A stretch of DNA of 64,000 nt from Harmothoe impar (GCA_947462335.1 OX381707.1:59745773-59809772), one strand, 5' to 3'; counted from the first letter of the stretch, positions 36,801 to 49,590 are shown. A program made the numbers and translations. The notes: generated by a model not told the origin, from the letters alone.

Positions 36801-39800
36801 CCCTGAGCTCTCCTCACCTTCCATACCTGACACTAGCAGAGTGGGACTGAGAAGGCGCTGAAAGACCTAACTACACTGGAGGGCCCCATAGAGGAAGGTG
36901 AGAGTGAGGGGATTTGCTGAATGATCCAACTGTGCCTTGTTGAACTGTATGGCGCGGTCTGAATTTGAAGTGCCAGAGGCTAGAGGAACCCAATGGGAAG
37001 AGGTCTATTTCATTCCCCTGCCTGGCTGACTATGGTAGAGCCAGCATTCAAGGTACTTCCTCACTGACAGAAGTCCCCTTTGCTTCTTGCCAGTGTACCT
37101 GTCTCTCTCCCTTAACCTGCTTCTCGGTCTCTATTTGTCCGAGAAGATGTGTTCATGAGAGTTTCTAGCACTGCCCTTCACTCCTTGCAAGTCTAGCAAC
37201 TCCTCATCCTGTAGGTTTTGCTCAAGGGTACTATGAAGGACTAATTGCTTCCTTCATTTTAGTGTTTCTGGTGCTCTTCTGTTTATTCTATAGACTATAC
37301 TTCTGTAGCACTTTGTTTATACTCAAATATGTATTTCTAACTCATGTGTACATCCTTTAATATACATTGGGTTTCCACGTGGTCTTACTCTGATGCTTCT
37401 GTTGCACATCTCCACCAGATCTGCCTAGTCTATTTTGTATTAATTACCGAAATTTTTGTGTGGGTCTCATCTCATCTCTCCAGCTCATGTGACTTCATCT
37501 CCGCCTGCACCTCAGCCTACAGCACCCCAGCTGTGCCTTCTGGTACATGACCAGCTTCATACTGTCCAAGCCCTGGAGGCAGGTAGGTCCGGGAGGTAGG
37601 TTCAGCTATAGCAGGGGGTAGGGTGGTGTGCCCTGTACTGCAGTGAGAATTGAGGTGTATTATTCTGTTGGGTGAGGGTGGCTGGATGGGAACAGGTGCT
37701 GGCCTCTGGCTGCAGTTATAGATGTGCTGCCCTGCTGTACGCCCCATCTGAACCACACATGCTCCATTGTCACGGCCACACTAAGGCACAGGGTCCGCCC
37801 AGCCACGTGCACAACGCGGTAGGTGCATCGTGGATATAAACAGGGAGGCTTTCGCTACAGCGAGGCATAATGTACGAGTGCTGGAAGTACTTTGGTATAA
37901 GCTAAAACAGCTATACCGAACTGCATGCCGAACACACTGGGTAATTTTAGACAACTAATTCTAACTGCCTTTCCAAGTAGGGGGTGACCCTTTATTACCA
38001 ACAGGGGATATATGTATATAAGATATACCCGGTATGTATAAATCTATATGCAACTGAATGAGGGGTATTCCTTGAATGCATGCATACAGAATCTTGTTCC
38101 AGATGAAGCAGAACACTGAGGGCACACAGAACCCACAAGCACTGTACTCCATGTGCAGTACAACTATGAGGGCAGGCAGGGGGCCGGCCCCGCCCTAACG
38201 TTACCCTAGAGGGCCACCCTACTGTCTGGGTAATTCACACCCTATCCTGTCTCAATCCTCGTAAAACCTCCTTCCCCTCCCACCCTGCCACTAAAAACAG
38301 TTTACCCATGCACTTAACACATGCTGCTGTCAGATTTGCTTATCGATTGATTCCACCCGAACAGAGCCCTGTTCTATTGCCCATATATACACCCCGCGAA
38401 CTCAGTACCACGGTAGAGGTACTGGTAGACGTCCTGGGATATTGGAAATAAAGGTTTCGACTAATGCCTGTGGGATGTGCCATAAAAGAACAATAGGCCG
38501 CCAGAGCTTTGTCCATAATTCAATGCCATGACCGGGCAAATATGTTATGCATGAGCAAATGGCATATTCTCCCAGTTCAACACTTCTTTTGAAGCCTTGT
38601 CGTTGCGTAGCTCCCTTTGCGTTTCTTTTTAATCGGCCGCTGGCCAAATGCCGACCATAACTGGGGGCTAACGGCCGCTGACAACACCCTCAAACGATAA
38701 CAACTGTTATGCTTGGAAAATATCCGTAAACAGACTGAACTGCTAAAGAGTAATAAAAGGTTCCCCACCCCCTTCCCCCCAAAAATATACATTTACAATG
38801 GGTAGTAAAAAAGATTAAAGAACAAAATTCGCTTTTCTAATGTCTCATGTACATTTTCATGTTTTGTCACGTCTCATTTTAGGTTAGCTGAAAGACCTCT
38901 TCATTAAGGTCTCCCAAATACCAACTTGCTTTCTTTTATTCTTAGCTTTGCCTATATACCAGTATCTGCAAATACACATGTACATCAGGAAAACTGCCTC
39001 ATCCTTCCTTATAGACAGCTTATAATGTCTTTACCTAAGATTTAATGTCCTTTATGAAGCTCACAATTTTTGTCCCCTTTCTCGCCTTACCCTCTAGATT
39101 ATATCCTTCAATGCAATACTCTGCTTCATAGAAACTTGGCATTTTGCAGTATGAAACGCGGCCACCCGACCCCTGTCATAACATTTGGGCAGCACCAACA
39201 AGGTGCGGCCTACCTGCATACCCTAAGCCAGCAGCAGGGTCTGGGCTGTGTTTTCACGTGGAGGGTGGTGGGAGGTCGGCATGGTGGCTATGGGGGCAGG
39301 TAAAAGTTCACCTCACCTGGTGAATTCGCACTATACTGCATCTTGTGTCCATATCGTCAGCACATGGCTTTACTAGAGCTCCAAGAGCTGTGGGTACTTA
39401 GAACTGCGTTTAGCTAGTCCTTGTTCCAACCAAATCTCCCTGTTCCCTTTTCCTATATCTTAGACCGTCTACTAGCTTTTCTGTTGGTGACTCCAAACTC
39501 TATAGTCAAATCTACTCCTTCCTGTAATACATGTACCGGCCGGCCTCCTCAGGCCAACTTCTTTGCTTCCTAGCCCTGTACAGCCCTTCTCATGCATGTT
39601 ATATTTTCTCAAAAACCCAACCACTCACTCTTTGTTGCCTTTTCCCCCATCATTTTTGTTACCCATTATTGCAATTACTAATCTATCCATTCCTTATTTT
39701 AATTCTTTGCACCTTAAGAGTTATCCTGCTATCTTAAACCTGCCTTTATTTCCCGCACACTGCAGTCCCACCTAAGTTCTCCATCCTCCCCTCAATTCAC

Positions 39801-40905
39801 GCCCTCACCCACACCCTACCTCCTGAGGCCACAGACCAGTGCATGCTGGGAATGATGTTTCCCTGCACGGCATATCTTGCCTGCAGGCAAAAGGTCTGCC
39901 CGGGATATGCTTGCAATTTCCACCATTGGCCTGGAGTGGAGGCAGTTTTGTTATTCACCCCAGCAAGCGTTTAGGGGTTTGCCACCCACCTTCACCACTA
40001 TAGACTGTTTGTGTTTTATCTCCCCCTGGTACATACAGAGGCCTTTATGCGCATGCACAAACATAGAATATGCACTCAAATTGGTTCTATGTAAGCGATA
40101 TGAAGTGCTCTATTTATTACTATTATCACACGCTATATTCTTTACCACTTCTATACGTATAAAAGGAATAAGGCCACATACGAGCATTTGCTTTATTTTC
40201 ACTTTCCAAATCTGGGTAGCACCACTTCCGGAGGGTTTAAAGCCTGTCCAGGCCCCATCACTATACCCAAGGCCTCTCCCACCCGTAGCTCATCAGTCAC
40301 CAGAGTGACTAGCTGGCTCGGAGACAGAGGCGAGGTTGCCTGCTTACAACCTACAAATGATTTAGACTTGGTTTGTCTTCTCTCCACTCCCCGAGGGCGG
40401 CCTGGAGAAGCCAACGTCGACCCGGTCCTGACATTACCATTTGGCACAGAGCCCAGCCTAAGAGCCTGTTTCCAAGCTCACACCAGGGCCAGAGACATAG
40501 GGACAGACAAGGAGGGGGCCACATCACAGCCCTTTACTACGCATTGTCCGTGTTAGGGATGATAAATAGCTCACAACTATGATAGCAGACCACAGAGGAT
40601 CATCATTTCCTAATTTGGAGTATGCAAATGAGCTGATCCCCTATGTGAGGCCGTTTGTTCTCCTTCCAAAGTACCTTGTTGTTTTGATAGTATGGACACT
40701 ATGGTGGCCAAAGCATACACATTATTCTTTTTCACAGTTTCCATCAGCAACATATTAGGTCATGGTAGTTAATTAATCAGCCCATCCCTGTCAACTCATT
40801 CACTTCTTGGACACAACACCATAAAGGTGATAACAAATTCAGCTCATGTTATAGAATTGGGCATGGTATGATCAGAATTAACACAAAGTAAATCTAAGCC
40901 ATACT
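33870..40905. other. intronic segment, nothing recognised
   Basis: Non-coding DNA with a poly-C run at 35009-35018 and a C/T-rich stretch around 39390-39800. I found no exon, hairpin or repeat family that I could support. The POU octamer at 40622-40629 is in this block. Confidence 0.5.
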
Positions 40906-40906
40906 C

Positions 40907-41035
40907 TAAGGCCAAAAAAAGGTTTGTTTCAGGTCACCCGACCAACCCGATCAAAACAGGGCTGACCCTACGTTTTTATGCAATTTTGAAGAAATTTCCA
41001 TATTTTCACCCTTTTTAGTCAATTTTAGGGTCTTC
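40907..41035. mobile_element. truncated copy of the GGCCAAAA MITE
   Basis: AAGGCCAAAAAAAGGTTTGT then TTCAGGTCACCCGACC, GGGCTGACCCTA and TTTTATGCAATTTTG correspond, with changes, to the left 110 bases of the element at 49172-49590. The right half and right terminus are absent. The minisatellite at 41055 begins immediately afterwards. Confidence 0.7.
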
Positions 41036-41054
41036 TGAGAGGCTAGCTAGTACT

Positions 41055-41266
41055 TTCATAATCTAGGCAAAAATTCCTGCAAATATTGCATCAGATTAAT
41101 ACGCTTTTCTGCCATACGGTATACATATTCATAATCTAGGCAAAAGTTCCTGCAAATATTGCATCATATTAATACGCTTTTCTGCCATACGGTATACATA
41201 TTCATAATCTAGGCAAAAGTTCCTGCAAATATTGCATCATATTAATACGCTGTTCTGCCATACGGG
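41055..41266 (+). repeat. 73-bp minisatellite, three units
   Basis: Units start with TTCATAATCTAGGCAAAA at 41055, 41128 and 41201. Each contains TTCCTGCAAATATTGCATCA and ends CTGCCATACGG. Units 2 and 3 are nearly identical and unit 1 slightly diverged. The third unit is cut short before the TATACATA spacer. Confidence 0.95.
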
Positions 41267-41269
41267 TGC

Positions 41270-43080
41270 ACAATGTAGTGGCTGTTACAATGTACAGTTT
41301 TGTAAACAGCTGCTCATCTTCTTCAATTAAAATTCAAAAGACTTCGCAAATGCTCACATTTTAAATCATGCATCTTCACACAGTAAAGTGTCCGCAATAC
41401 AGCATCACCAACCTACCTATGCTATAGTTTACAGGTGTCTTGTGTGGTCTAGGACCGGGTAGGAGTCAGCGGGGTGAACAGGCAATTGAAGGTGACCAGC
41501 GTAAAATGCGACCTGGTGACATTCCCGCCACCACTCACCTCCAATCAGCATCACCTGTACGGGGTGGGGGTGTGGGGTGGGGTGTGGGGTGTGGGGTGTG
41601 GGGTGTGGGTGGGTGGGGCTATAGAGGGGTTATATGGGGTGAATGGGGTATTGTATACTTGAGTGTTCTTGGTGATTTATATTATGTTATTATTGGGTCA
41701 ATATGGCTGTGGGTTGTTGCTTGCATGTCTTATGCATGGCTTTTTTCTTTGACTACCATTACAAATTGATAAATACATGTGTGGGGAGATGTTTATTTTA
41801 GTATTGGCTTTACAATTTCTCTCTGTGCAATAATGGTGTAATCTATCCAATCACTAAACACATTTAGAACAGAGTTTCCATAGTCTGCCTCTTCAGATGT
41901 TCTTAAGATGGCAGGAGAACAATCTACCACAGTTATGGTGACTGGTATAATGCGTATGTACAATGTACAGCTGCTATGGCAACGAAAGCTGATTTAGGAA
42001 ATATTCCAAACGCCATGGATGATCAATTATTTGCGGCTGTAATCCCTGCCCCCCCCCCCCAATTTCAGGCATATTCAAAGAGATCAACCCAATAGCCCTC
42101 AAAGGAGAGCAAGACTTTAAAAGCTGCTAATAATGCAGGACCTGACCCCCTACCCAGTTAAGGCTTCATGTGGATGGAGGGCTTGCAGGCTGGTCCATGG
42201 GAATCCTGTGAGACTAGAATACGAATTCTCCTGTAAAGGGCTGCCAAAATTAAATATTTATTCTTTGGGGCGTCCAAGGGTACTGACCCTATAGAGGGAC
42301 TTGTCGGTGGTAGGGGCCTTTGGTGAAGGGTCGTGGGAGGGACTGAGGGCAAGTAGTGGGCTGTAGGAAGGCCGAGGAAGGCAGGGGCCTAAATGGTGCC
42401 ATTTGGTATATACCATGGGAAATATTGGGATTTGGTGTTGGGACCAGGGCCTCAGGGACCATATGGAGAGTACAAATCTTATGTGCTCTGGAACAGGTAT
42501 GTACACATGGTGTATGACCTGCAGATCCTAAATGCCCCATTTGCTGTGTATGTGCAGCACTTAAATGCCCTATATTTGACAGAAATATTTGAATTTCAGA
42601 TTGATAATAAGTAATATGTATACACGAGCTTGGGACATGGGAAATAGAAGGAGCGTTTTGCAAATTCCAAATAGACCTACTATGCAATGCCTGTAATCAG
42701 AATAATAGTGTTTTGCTACTATGCATCCAACATTATAGCCGTCTGAAGTATTGGGAGGTCGGAGGTCTGTTAGATTTTCGTTTGAGCGAGCCAACGTGTT
42801 TTTGGTCAAACGCCCCTCTCCCTCAAGACAGGTTAAATTTGATCACGGCCGACCCCATTTATATAGTAAAGCGCAGGTTTTCCTTGCTGGAAATGAACCC
42901 CCCCCCCCCCCTCCCAAAAAAAAAGGAAAAAAAGAAATATATATCCATCTACCCATGTTTAAAAAAATGACCACTCCTTTATACTGGGGAGGAGTTGGTG
43001 CATCCCTATATATTGTAGTGGTCAGCTCCCACGCCCTCAGACTGCCCTACCCCTCTAGTGGTGGACAGTGTGCATATTAC
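41270..43080. other. intronic segment, nothing recognised
   Basis: It contains the GGTGTGG array, C runs at 42050-42060 and 42899-42911, and a stretch at about 42770-42925 that shares a few words (AAGACAGGTTAAATT, then a long C run) with the poly-C element at 62955. That resemblance is weak. No exons. Confidence 0.4.
41561..41622 (+). repeat. (GGTGTGG)n G-rich array
   Basis: About eight imperfect GGGGTGT units on the plus strand. Runs of G in threes and fours make G-quadruplex formation possible. Confidence 0.85.
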
Positions 43081-43089
43081 TCTGGGCGA

Positions 43090-43305
43090 TAATAGGGCGA
43101 TGTCCGCCACGATAAATGTACCCCAGGGGGACGCCGGGATAGGGACGCCATCACCGGAAGTGCGTCCCTGTAGTGCCGTAAACAGCCACAAGGTGTCGCG
43201 CCGACATAGGGGGCGCTAGGAGCGGCGTCCGGCGGGTGTCGTCATTGCCACGGAGCAGACGAGATTTGGTCTCGTGGTCGCGTGAATTGAGCGCGTCACG
43301 GGAGT
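43090..43305. promoter_or_regulatory. CpG-rich island with ETS site, 0.7 kb from the LRR 3 exon
   Basis: Many CpGs; a perfect ACCGGAAGT (43153-43161), the GABP-type ETS site; and TAGGGGGCGC (43206-43215), a CTCF-like core. CpG density is visibly above the neighbouring sequence. A cryptic or alternative promoter or an insulator is possible. Confidence 0.35.
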
Positions 43306-43992
43306 TGGCAGATCGTCTGCTCCTGTCACATCGCTTCCATTTAGAGGCAGGCGGCACTACTCTCCAAATGAAACTCCCCTCCCCAGGACCTTGTAACATA
43401 TCCATTCATAGTGCAATCTATAGACGTCCTAGGAAAAAAGTTACAAGCAAAATATCTTTCATCAGTCCATTTTCCAGACCGTATACAGTGCCCATGTTGT
43501 AGCTTTCACGATCTTGCCATTCCCTCTCTCATAGCCTTACTCTGTCCAGATCAGTAATAGATAAAATGTCTGGATGCTTTCCAGACCTTTCACAAAGAAG
43601 TTTCTCCTTTTTTGCAAGACAGTTCTTTAAAAACCCACCTTACCTATCTTCGAACACTAATAGAGAGGGATTCGTCACCAGACAGCCCTAAAGGTATTTG
43701 GGCGACCATAACGGAGAGTCTGAGACGGCAGATCATATATCTTTCTTCCTGATGTAGCCGGAAATCGGCGCCCTGGGGCACATAACTGTTTTGGTCACTA
43801 GATCACAGATGACAGTTGGGGCTACCGTAAGTCCCTCGTGTCAAGGTAACAACAACAAAATGGTGTAAATCCAGCAACACCGAGCTCTGTAAATCCATCC
43901 ATTATCTTGGTGTCCATGTACAAATGTAAAGCAAATATATATTTCTGCTTCCTGAAAAGAAGGAGTGGTGGAGTGAGCAAAGGTGTACTTAC

Positions 43993-44064
43993 AGTCTGTA
44001 GAGTTTGGGCATGTTTGCGAAAAGCAAGTCTGGGATGGCCCCGAGCTTGTTTCGGTTGAGGCGT
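43993..44064 (-). CDS. slit: slit internal exon, LRR 3 of first LRR domain
   Basis: Seen: another exact 72-bp segment, with acceptor ttatttctgtccacag just above it and a GTAAGT donor at 43987-43992. Its phase matches the exon at 56587-56658. Joining the two makes CT+A (Leu) and gives MERL followed by RLNRNKLGAIPDLLFANM and PKLYR, with the final L split onto the next exon. Known: vertebrate Slit has RLNRNHLQLFPELLF...KLYRL in exactly this position, directly after the repeat encoded by the previous exon. The RLRLNRN run across the junction is the strongest identity in the window. The next repeat (DLSENQI type) should follow on the minus strand below 43987. I searched for its reverse-complement word pattern and did not find it, so the downstream intron probably runs off the window. 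The overlapping longer minus-strand frame at 43841-44116 is out of phase and is not the protein. Confidence 0.94.
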
Positions 44065-47000
44065 CTGTGGACAGAAATAAGAAACATGTCAAGGTATATG
44101 TATATATGCATGGCATTATGACCCACAGGAAACAATACAGAACAGACTACTAACAGTACAGTACATCTTCAATAACACCAAGCTTATACTATATAACATG
44201 CACAAAATGTGTACACTAATTTTTTTCAATTAATATGCTCATGGAGTAATTGTGTGATAATAGTTATAATTTCACGAAAACAATCATACCTCGATCCTTA
44301 CAGCCACCTTTATATAGGTTTTACATACGGTCGACAGGAAAAAGACAATCCCTGTTATGGTTGTACATGCACACAGGCCGTATTCCACATAATATGTGTT
44401 TGCTGTTTGCACCGATAGCAATGAACATACATCTATACTTGTATAAAGCTGATAAGACCCCTTATTTAAAATACAAATAAGGAGGGCAATTGCCATTTAC
44501 CAAGAAAATTGTTGATAAGCGATAAAGCTAAAAAGCTAATAAAGAAAAGTCAAGTTAAGGACAGCACTGGGATGCACAGAAAGAGGTACCAGTATAGGGT
44601 GGGGAGGGTTGTATACAGAGGGGGGAGGGGCCCCCAGTGTTTGATGTCGGTAAATAAATCCTTGGCTGTACTTGATATGCTTATCTGTTGACAAAGACTC
44701 CATGAATATTTTATAAAGCACTTGGCTTGTAAGGTCAGTGCCGGGGTGTTGTTGCCCTTGCGGCAGGTGGAATGAAAGAAAGGATGCCATGACAAACCAA
44801 ATTTTGTACATCACAGAAATATTGGTGTTTTTGCCATCTTTCTGCTCTGCCAAAATTATTTTGAAAAGTTACAAATTATTTGAGCTCCCTGATATTCAAC
44901 ATGGTCCGTATGGAGAAGGGGAATATCACTGGGATGTCAAGCATCAGAATACAAATCAGCCTTTGATATCAGTATGGTTTGACCTGGCAACCCCAATATC
45001 TATATAGCATTCCTTTGTCCAGCTTTTCCAATTAGGGCTTCTACTATTGTCCCGGGCCAGTATCCCTTAGCAACTTGCACCTAATGACCCCAAGTCAGGG
45101 CCAAATCATTGTCTTGCCGTCAGACACCTGCTTTCAGCTGGTACCCTACTGTAAGCAGAGCGTTACATAAAACCAGCCAGGAGCCAGCGATAGGAACCCA
45201 CGCACACTGGTTCCCTCTGCGTGGTATACTCCCTCCCGCCGAGAACCAGTGTGGTATTGAGATAACTCTGAATAGCACTGCAAACAGTAAAAACATGGGG
45301 ACGGGGATTATCGGGTTATGTGGGGATATCTTTACATGCTTGAGGTAATCCCATCTGAAGCTGTTATCTCCATACATAGCTGATAACAGGGTTTGGACAA
45401 CAAATAGGAGGAGTTTCTAACGACCGTTGTGTCGGGCTCTGTTTATGGTGGCCGACCTTTCATCATGTCTGTGTTCACAAGGGTCTGAATCAGCAGGTCT
45501 TGTATCAAATGGGCTGAGGGCTTGATGAGAGTCGACACTTAACCTCGTGTATTAGCTAAATCACTTCATATTGTAGACGCAGCTGATAATTAATGGTTTA
45601 TTTATGGGGGGGCCTACCTTATGTTATATCTTTGTTATCGGTAATGCCCAAGCCAACTATAGAGTCCATCTGCTTTCTTTTTCAGCTCAATGCAGGAGTC
45701 TTTTATATATTTGTGGAATGAGGGACATGTTCCTTTTATATGCCGTTGGTAATATCAAATTCTACATCATGTATAGTGTTGCACATATAATAGTAATCCC
45801 ATATCCTTACATTCCTCCTTTCAGTGCAGTCGTGGTTAAAGAAAACAAGTCATCTTTTTGAAAAGAAATGACATTGTTTTGCCAAATGCAAGGCGCTAGT
45901 GTATTTTATACGGATCGGTTTGCTCTGTGAGTTCTAACATGGTTGCTAAGAACCTAAACACACAGATTTATATTTCAACAAGCAATCTCTTTATCGTAAC
46001 ACACCTTTGCCATTTTTATTCTATAGTGCCAAGTTTGGATGTCTAAAAGCACAGTCTGATTGTGTTCCTATATTGATTATATTTGTAGGTGTGAGTGACC
46101 TCACCAACAAAGAAAACATCCAAGGGCCAGAGGTTACCTGACCAAGGTTAGGTGAGACCATAGGAAATGCAATGAAACTTTATATAATATGTCTGGGGGT
46201 GGGCCATTGGTGAACTGGGAGGTATGAGAGCTGGTCCTTTTAGTGCTTTGAGTGGAGGTGGTGGGATGCATATAGGAGCTGTGCTTAGTGAGGTCAGGAA
46301 ATGGTCAAAGGTGGACATAGTCAGACAGATTTAGAGTGGGCAGTGCTTATGTGTGACACATATAAAGAGTTGGTATGTTCAAGTGCACACCGCATGGTGT
46401 ACGGAGGAGGCGATAAAGTTAACTGGGCTTTCCCCTTAGCTGCATTGCCTTGAATATATGGTATTTTCACACTCCACATACGTTAAGCAGATCCTCCTCA
46501 CATTGCACAATTATACATACTAACCTAGAGAACGTAGAAAACGGAACAGAAGCCTACAATCTATTGGATCAGAACTATAGTTTGGGTTATGGCAGGTAGT
46601 ATTCATGGATGGCTTCTTAACCCTTTAAGGGCCGCCCAGTACTTTAATGTGCTTGGTGTCCATGATTCATAAATGCAGCTCTTGCGACGGCTGAATTCAT
46701 ACTTACAGTCATTCGAGAGTGTATCAGCCATATCAGTCATGCGAGTATAGACTTGCCATGGATGCATCCATGCACCATGGCGACAAAGTGCACATTGCAT
46801 TACAGCACTATGCAATCCACAAATGGTTGACTACAATTTACTGCTATACAATCACATGGCTTACCATTATTTTACACCACTAGAAATATGCATAAACATA
46901 TAGAATATTTCCAGCAGCCAAAGGGGGTATAATAATCTGGCTGTTCTGTACAGCGTGAGAAATGCCTGCAGTGCAGGAAGCTGAAAAGAAGACCCCAGCT

Positions 47001-47470
47001 ATTTGACTTGACTAACCTTCTATAATTGAACACCATGTTGGTGATTTCACATGGGGAGGCCCAGAGGGGTGGAATCCTAGATGACAAGCATTCACTTCAC
47101 TTCAGCCTTATGGATTCCACACACATACTAATTGAATACATTTTGCCTCAGCTTCCCTCTTATGTACTTATTATTATAACAGTGGCCTTCTGCTTTCTGA
47201 CATCTCCTCTCGTAAATCACTGTTGGGCCAACAGCTACCAAGGGAAGCACATGTAATATGAATAGGGCAGCCTTGTACTTAGACAGGTGCGCAGCAGTAT
47301 ATCATAATTCATATGTTGAGGATGTTTCTTCCTCTCTCTATAGTTTGAAGTAGATTCAGCTTTAATGGGGATAGGGATGATAGCAATGGATTAATATTCT
47401 TCTGATTTATGAGGTATTTTGTTTTAGAATAACTGGGTATAAATCAGATTAGGAAGCAGGTGGTTCCTTA
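44065..47470. other. intronic segment, nothing recognised
   Basis: Unique-looking sequence just upstream (minus strand) of the LRR 3 exon. The acceptor polypyrimidine stretch is at 44065-44080. No repeats or extra exons were identified. Confidence 0.5.
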
Positions 47471-47479
47471 AGGAATACA

Positions 47480-48080
47480 TATTGCTTGCAAGTTAGTGAT
47501 GTATGTCCATGAATATTATGGAGACGTTGTTCCATCGACTCAACTCTGCATTATAATCCTTTAATGCTCTCAGATCGTCACGCATTCTAAAATATTATAG
47601 ATTGCATAATAGTACATTGGTGGAGGGAACGTTAAGAATGTTATTGTAATTTGTAACGAGCTTTTAATAATTTCATTACAATCGCATTACCATCAAACCA
47701 CGTAAGGAGCTTACAGCCTTAAGATTTCATCCTAAATGAATTTGATCAGCACGCAGCATGTTAAAATCAGTATTTAGGTCATTTGGCAAAATGTGCCTAT
47801 CAAGAGGTTAATTGCCAAATTCAGAGTACAATATTTTCCTGTCGCATTCACACATTTGCCCTCCTGTTAACTTGCTGTTGTTCCTGCCATTGTTATCTGT
47901 AAAACAAGGAGATAACATGGAGGGGGGCTCAGGGGGTTGGGATTGCACTGAGGGAGGATCGTGTTATGAAAGCTGAAGCTCTTGATTAAGTCCAATGAAT
48001 AAATGATTTAATGATCCGATCTGTGTTTTTTCGCTCATTTGGCAGAGGGTGAGAACTCAATTAAAAAAGAAAAGAGCAGT
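47480..48080. promoter_or_regulatory. candidate conserved regulatory block
   Basis: Low-repeat sequence with many homeodomain-type words (TAATAATTTCATTA, CATTACCATC, GATTTAATGATCC), GATAA/TTATC words (TTATCTGTAAAACAAGGAGATAAC is an imperfect inverted pair) and paired AATTGCCAAAT/ATTTGGCAAAAT words around 47790-47820. The texture suggests an enhancer. Function is inference. Confidence 0.3.
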
Positions 48081-48874
48081 TGGTTGATCAGCTGGGATTG
48101 GTGGTTTTAACATGGTTCTGAGGATCTGGGGGGGAGATTGTATGGGCGTCGGGGTGATTTTGAAATCAGGCCCCGAAAGTTGTATGCATCAGCAAATGAT
48201 CCCAGTGTGACTGAGGCAATTGATGGAAACAGAAACCACGCTGACATTAAAATGAGAGAGCTCTTGTGCTTTGAACAATAAATCTAGAATAAATTCACAG
48301 GTTTTCTGGGTTATTGCAGGCAAAGGCGTAGACGGCCTGGTTTTACTACCTCATGTGCTTTTATACATCCAAGGCCAAGATGTGGTTGGTCATTTTATTG
48401 AGCAAAGCCAGATCACCCTTCCAAGGTCCTGAGTATAGCATAGCGTTGATATGGAGTATATCATGGGTCCTATGGCACCCAATTACATTATACATGAATA
48501 TTACATGCTATAAGGCACACTATATGACCTAGTTTGGGCAGAAATTGTCTCAGTTCCACTCTTGGCTGAAGGAGTGTTTATGCCCTCCAAAACGTGTCCC
48601 CATAAACTCAAGTTGGAGTGGATTTATTTTATGTGCGTGCTAGTGCCTCCCGTGCCAGGGTCCTGAGTGCGTTTGTCTGGCCGGCTTTTATTTGAACACA
48701 ATCTGGCTCCAGCCCTATAACCCCTCTTCACCTCACCCCCCCCATCTCCCCATTCCCCACCCCTCACCATACTCCAGCACCCTACCCAACCTCTGAGGCC
48801 TTCCCCTCTACCCCTCCAGGCACTGAATGGTCACTCTAGTTTCAGGAACCACCACAAGGGGTTGCCGCAACTCT

Positions 48875-49080
48875 GGCCGTTTAACTCCGGCCGGAAGCGG
48901 AAGCCGCCGTCACGCTGGGCACGCTGGGACTGCTGGTCCGCCGCCAGATAACTCCTACCATCGCCGCTAGAGGGCAGCTCTCGACGTCAGAACGAGGGCA
49001 CACTCACTGCGCATGTCATGGCTCGACTTCCGGTCCCGACGTGCATGTCATGTGATGACTTCCTGTGACGTCAGCGCCTC
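48875..49080. promoter_or_regulatory. CpG island with ETS, CTCF and CRE sites
   Basis: CCGGAAGCGGAAG (48891-48903), ACTTCCGGT (49027-49035) and CTTCCTG words are ETS-type. CCGCTAGAGGGCAG (48964-48977) matches 13 of 14 CTCF core positions. TGACGTCA (49066-49073) is a perfect CRE. CpGs are frequent throughout. It lies mid-intron, 4.8 kb from the LRR 3 exon, and looks like a broad promoter or insulator. Confidence 0.45.
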
Positions 49081-49171
49081 GATGCGACTGAACGGAGAGA
49101 GCATTGAAGGGGAAGGAATTGGCCATATTATACTCTAAGGGAGGGGCATTGGTTACTTGTATGAATGAGTA

Positions 49172-49590
49172 AGGCCAAAAAAAATAAAAGGTGTGTTTCA
49201 GGCAACCCGACCCTAGTTTCAAAAAAGGGCCGACCCTAGCATTTTTTTCCGATTTTGGAGAACTTTTTTTTTTTTTTTTGCAAAATATTCATATTTTTTC
49301 GGAAATTTTAGCAATTTTTTGGTCAGGAAGAACAGATCACATGCCTAATTAACTGTCCAGCCTCAGGAAATTGGTTTTTAACAAGAATGTCCAATAATTT
49401 CATGATATTCCTAGTTATGGTAAGAATGGGTGAGTCGTCTTGATGACCCGCGAGTCAATGTGGCAGTTCGCGACTCATTCACGGTACCTCCAACATTTAA
49501 AAAAAAGAAAAAAAAAAAAAAAATCCGACCTACCTACCCTAAACTTTTGGACCATGTTGCCTGAAACACACCTTTTTTTTTTTTTGGCCT
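49172..49590. mobile_element. 419-bp MITE, GGCCAAAA family, complete copy
   Basis: It starts AGGCCAAAAAAAATAAAAGG then TGTGTTTCAGGCAACCCGACC, and ends GTTGCCTGAAACACACC then TTTTTTTTTTTTTGGCCT, an inverted complement. Inside are T-runs and an internal palindrome (GTGAGTCG..CGACTCATTCAC, about 49430-49482). No open frame. A left-end-only copy is at 40907. Confidence 0.85.

Larger units (their letters stand above)
1..43992 (-). other. slit: slit downstream intron, incomplete
   Basis: The intron opens with GTAAGT at 43992-43987 and no acceptor followed by a Slit-like LRR exon was found down to the window edge, so it is at least 44 kb long if the next exon was not missed. It could contain a nested or neighbouring gene, but no convincing exon was seen on either strand. 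Most of the mobile elements and GAGCWGCTC clusters of the window lie in it. Confidence 0.55.
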
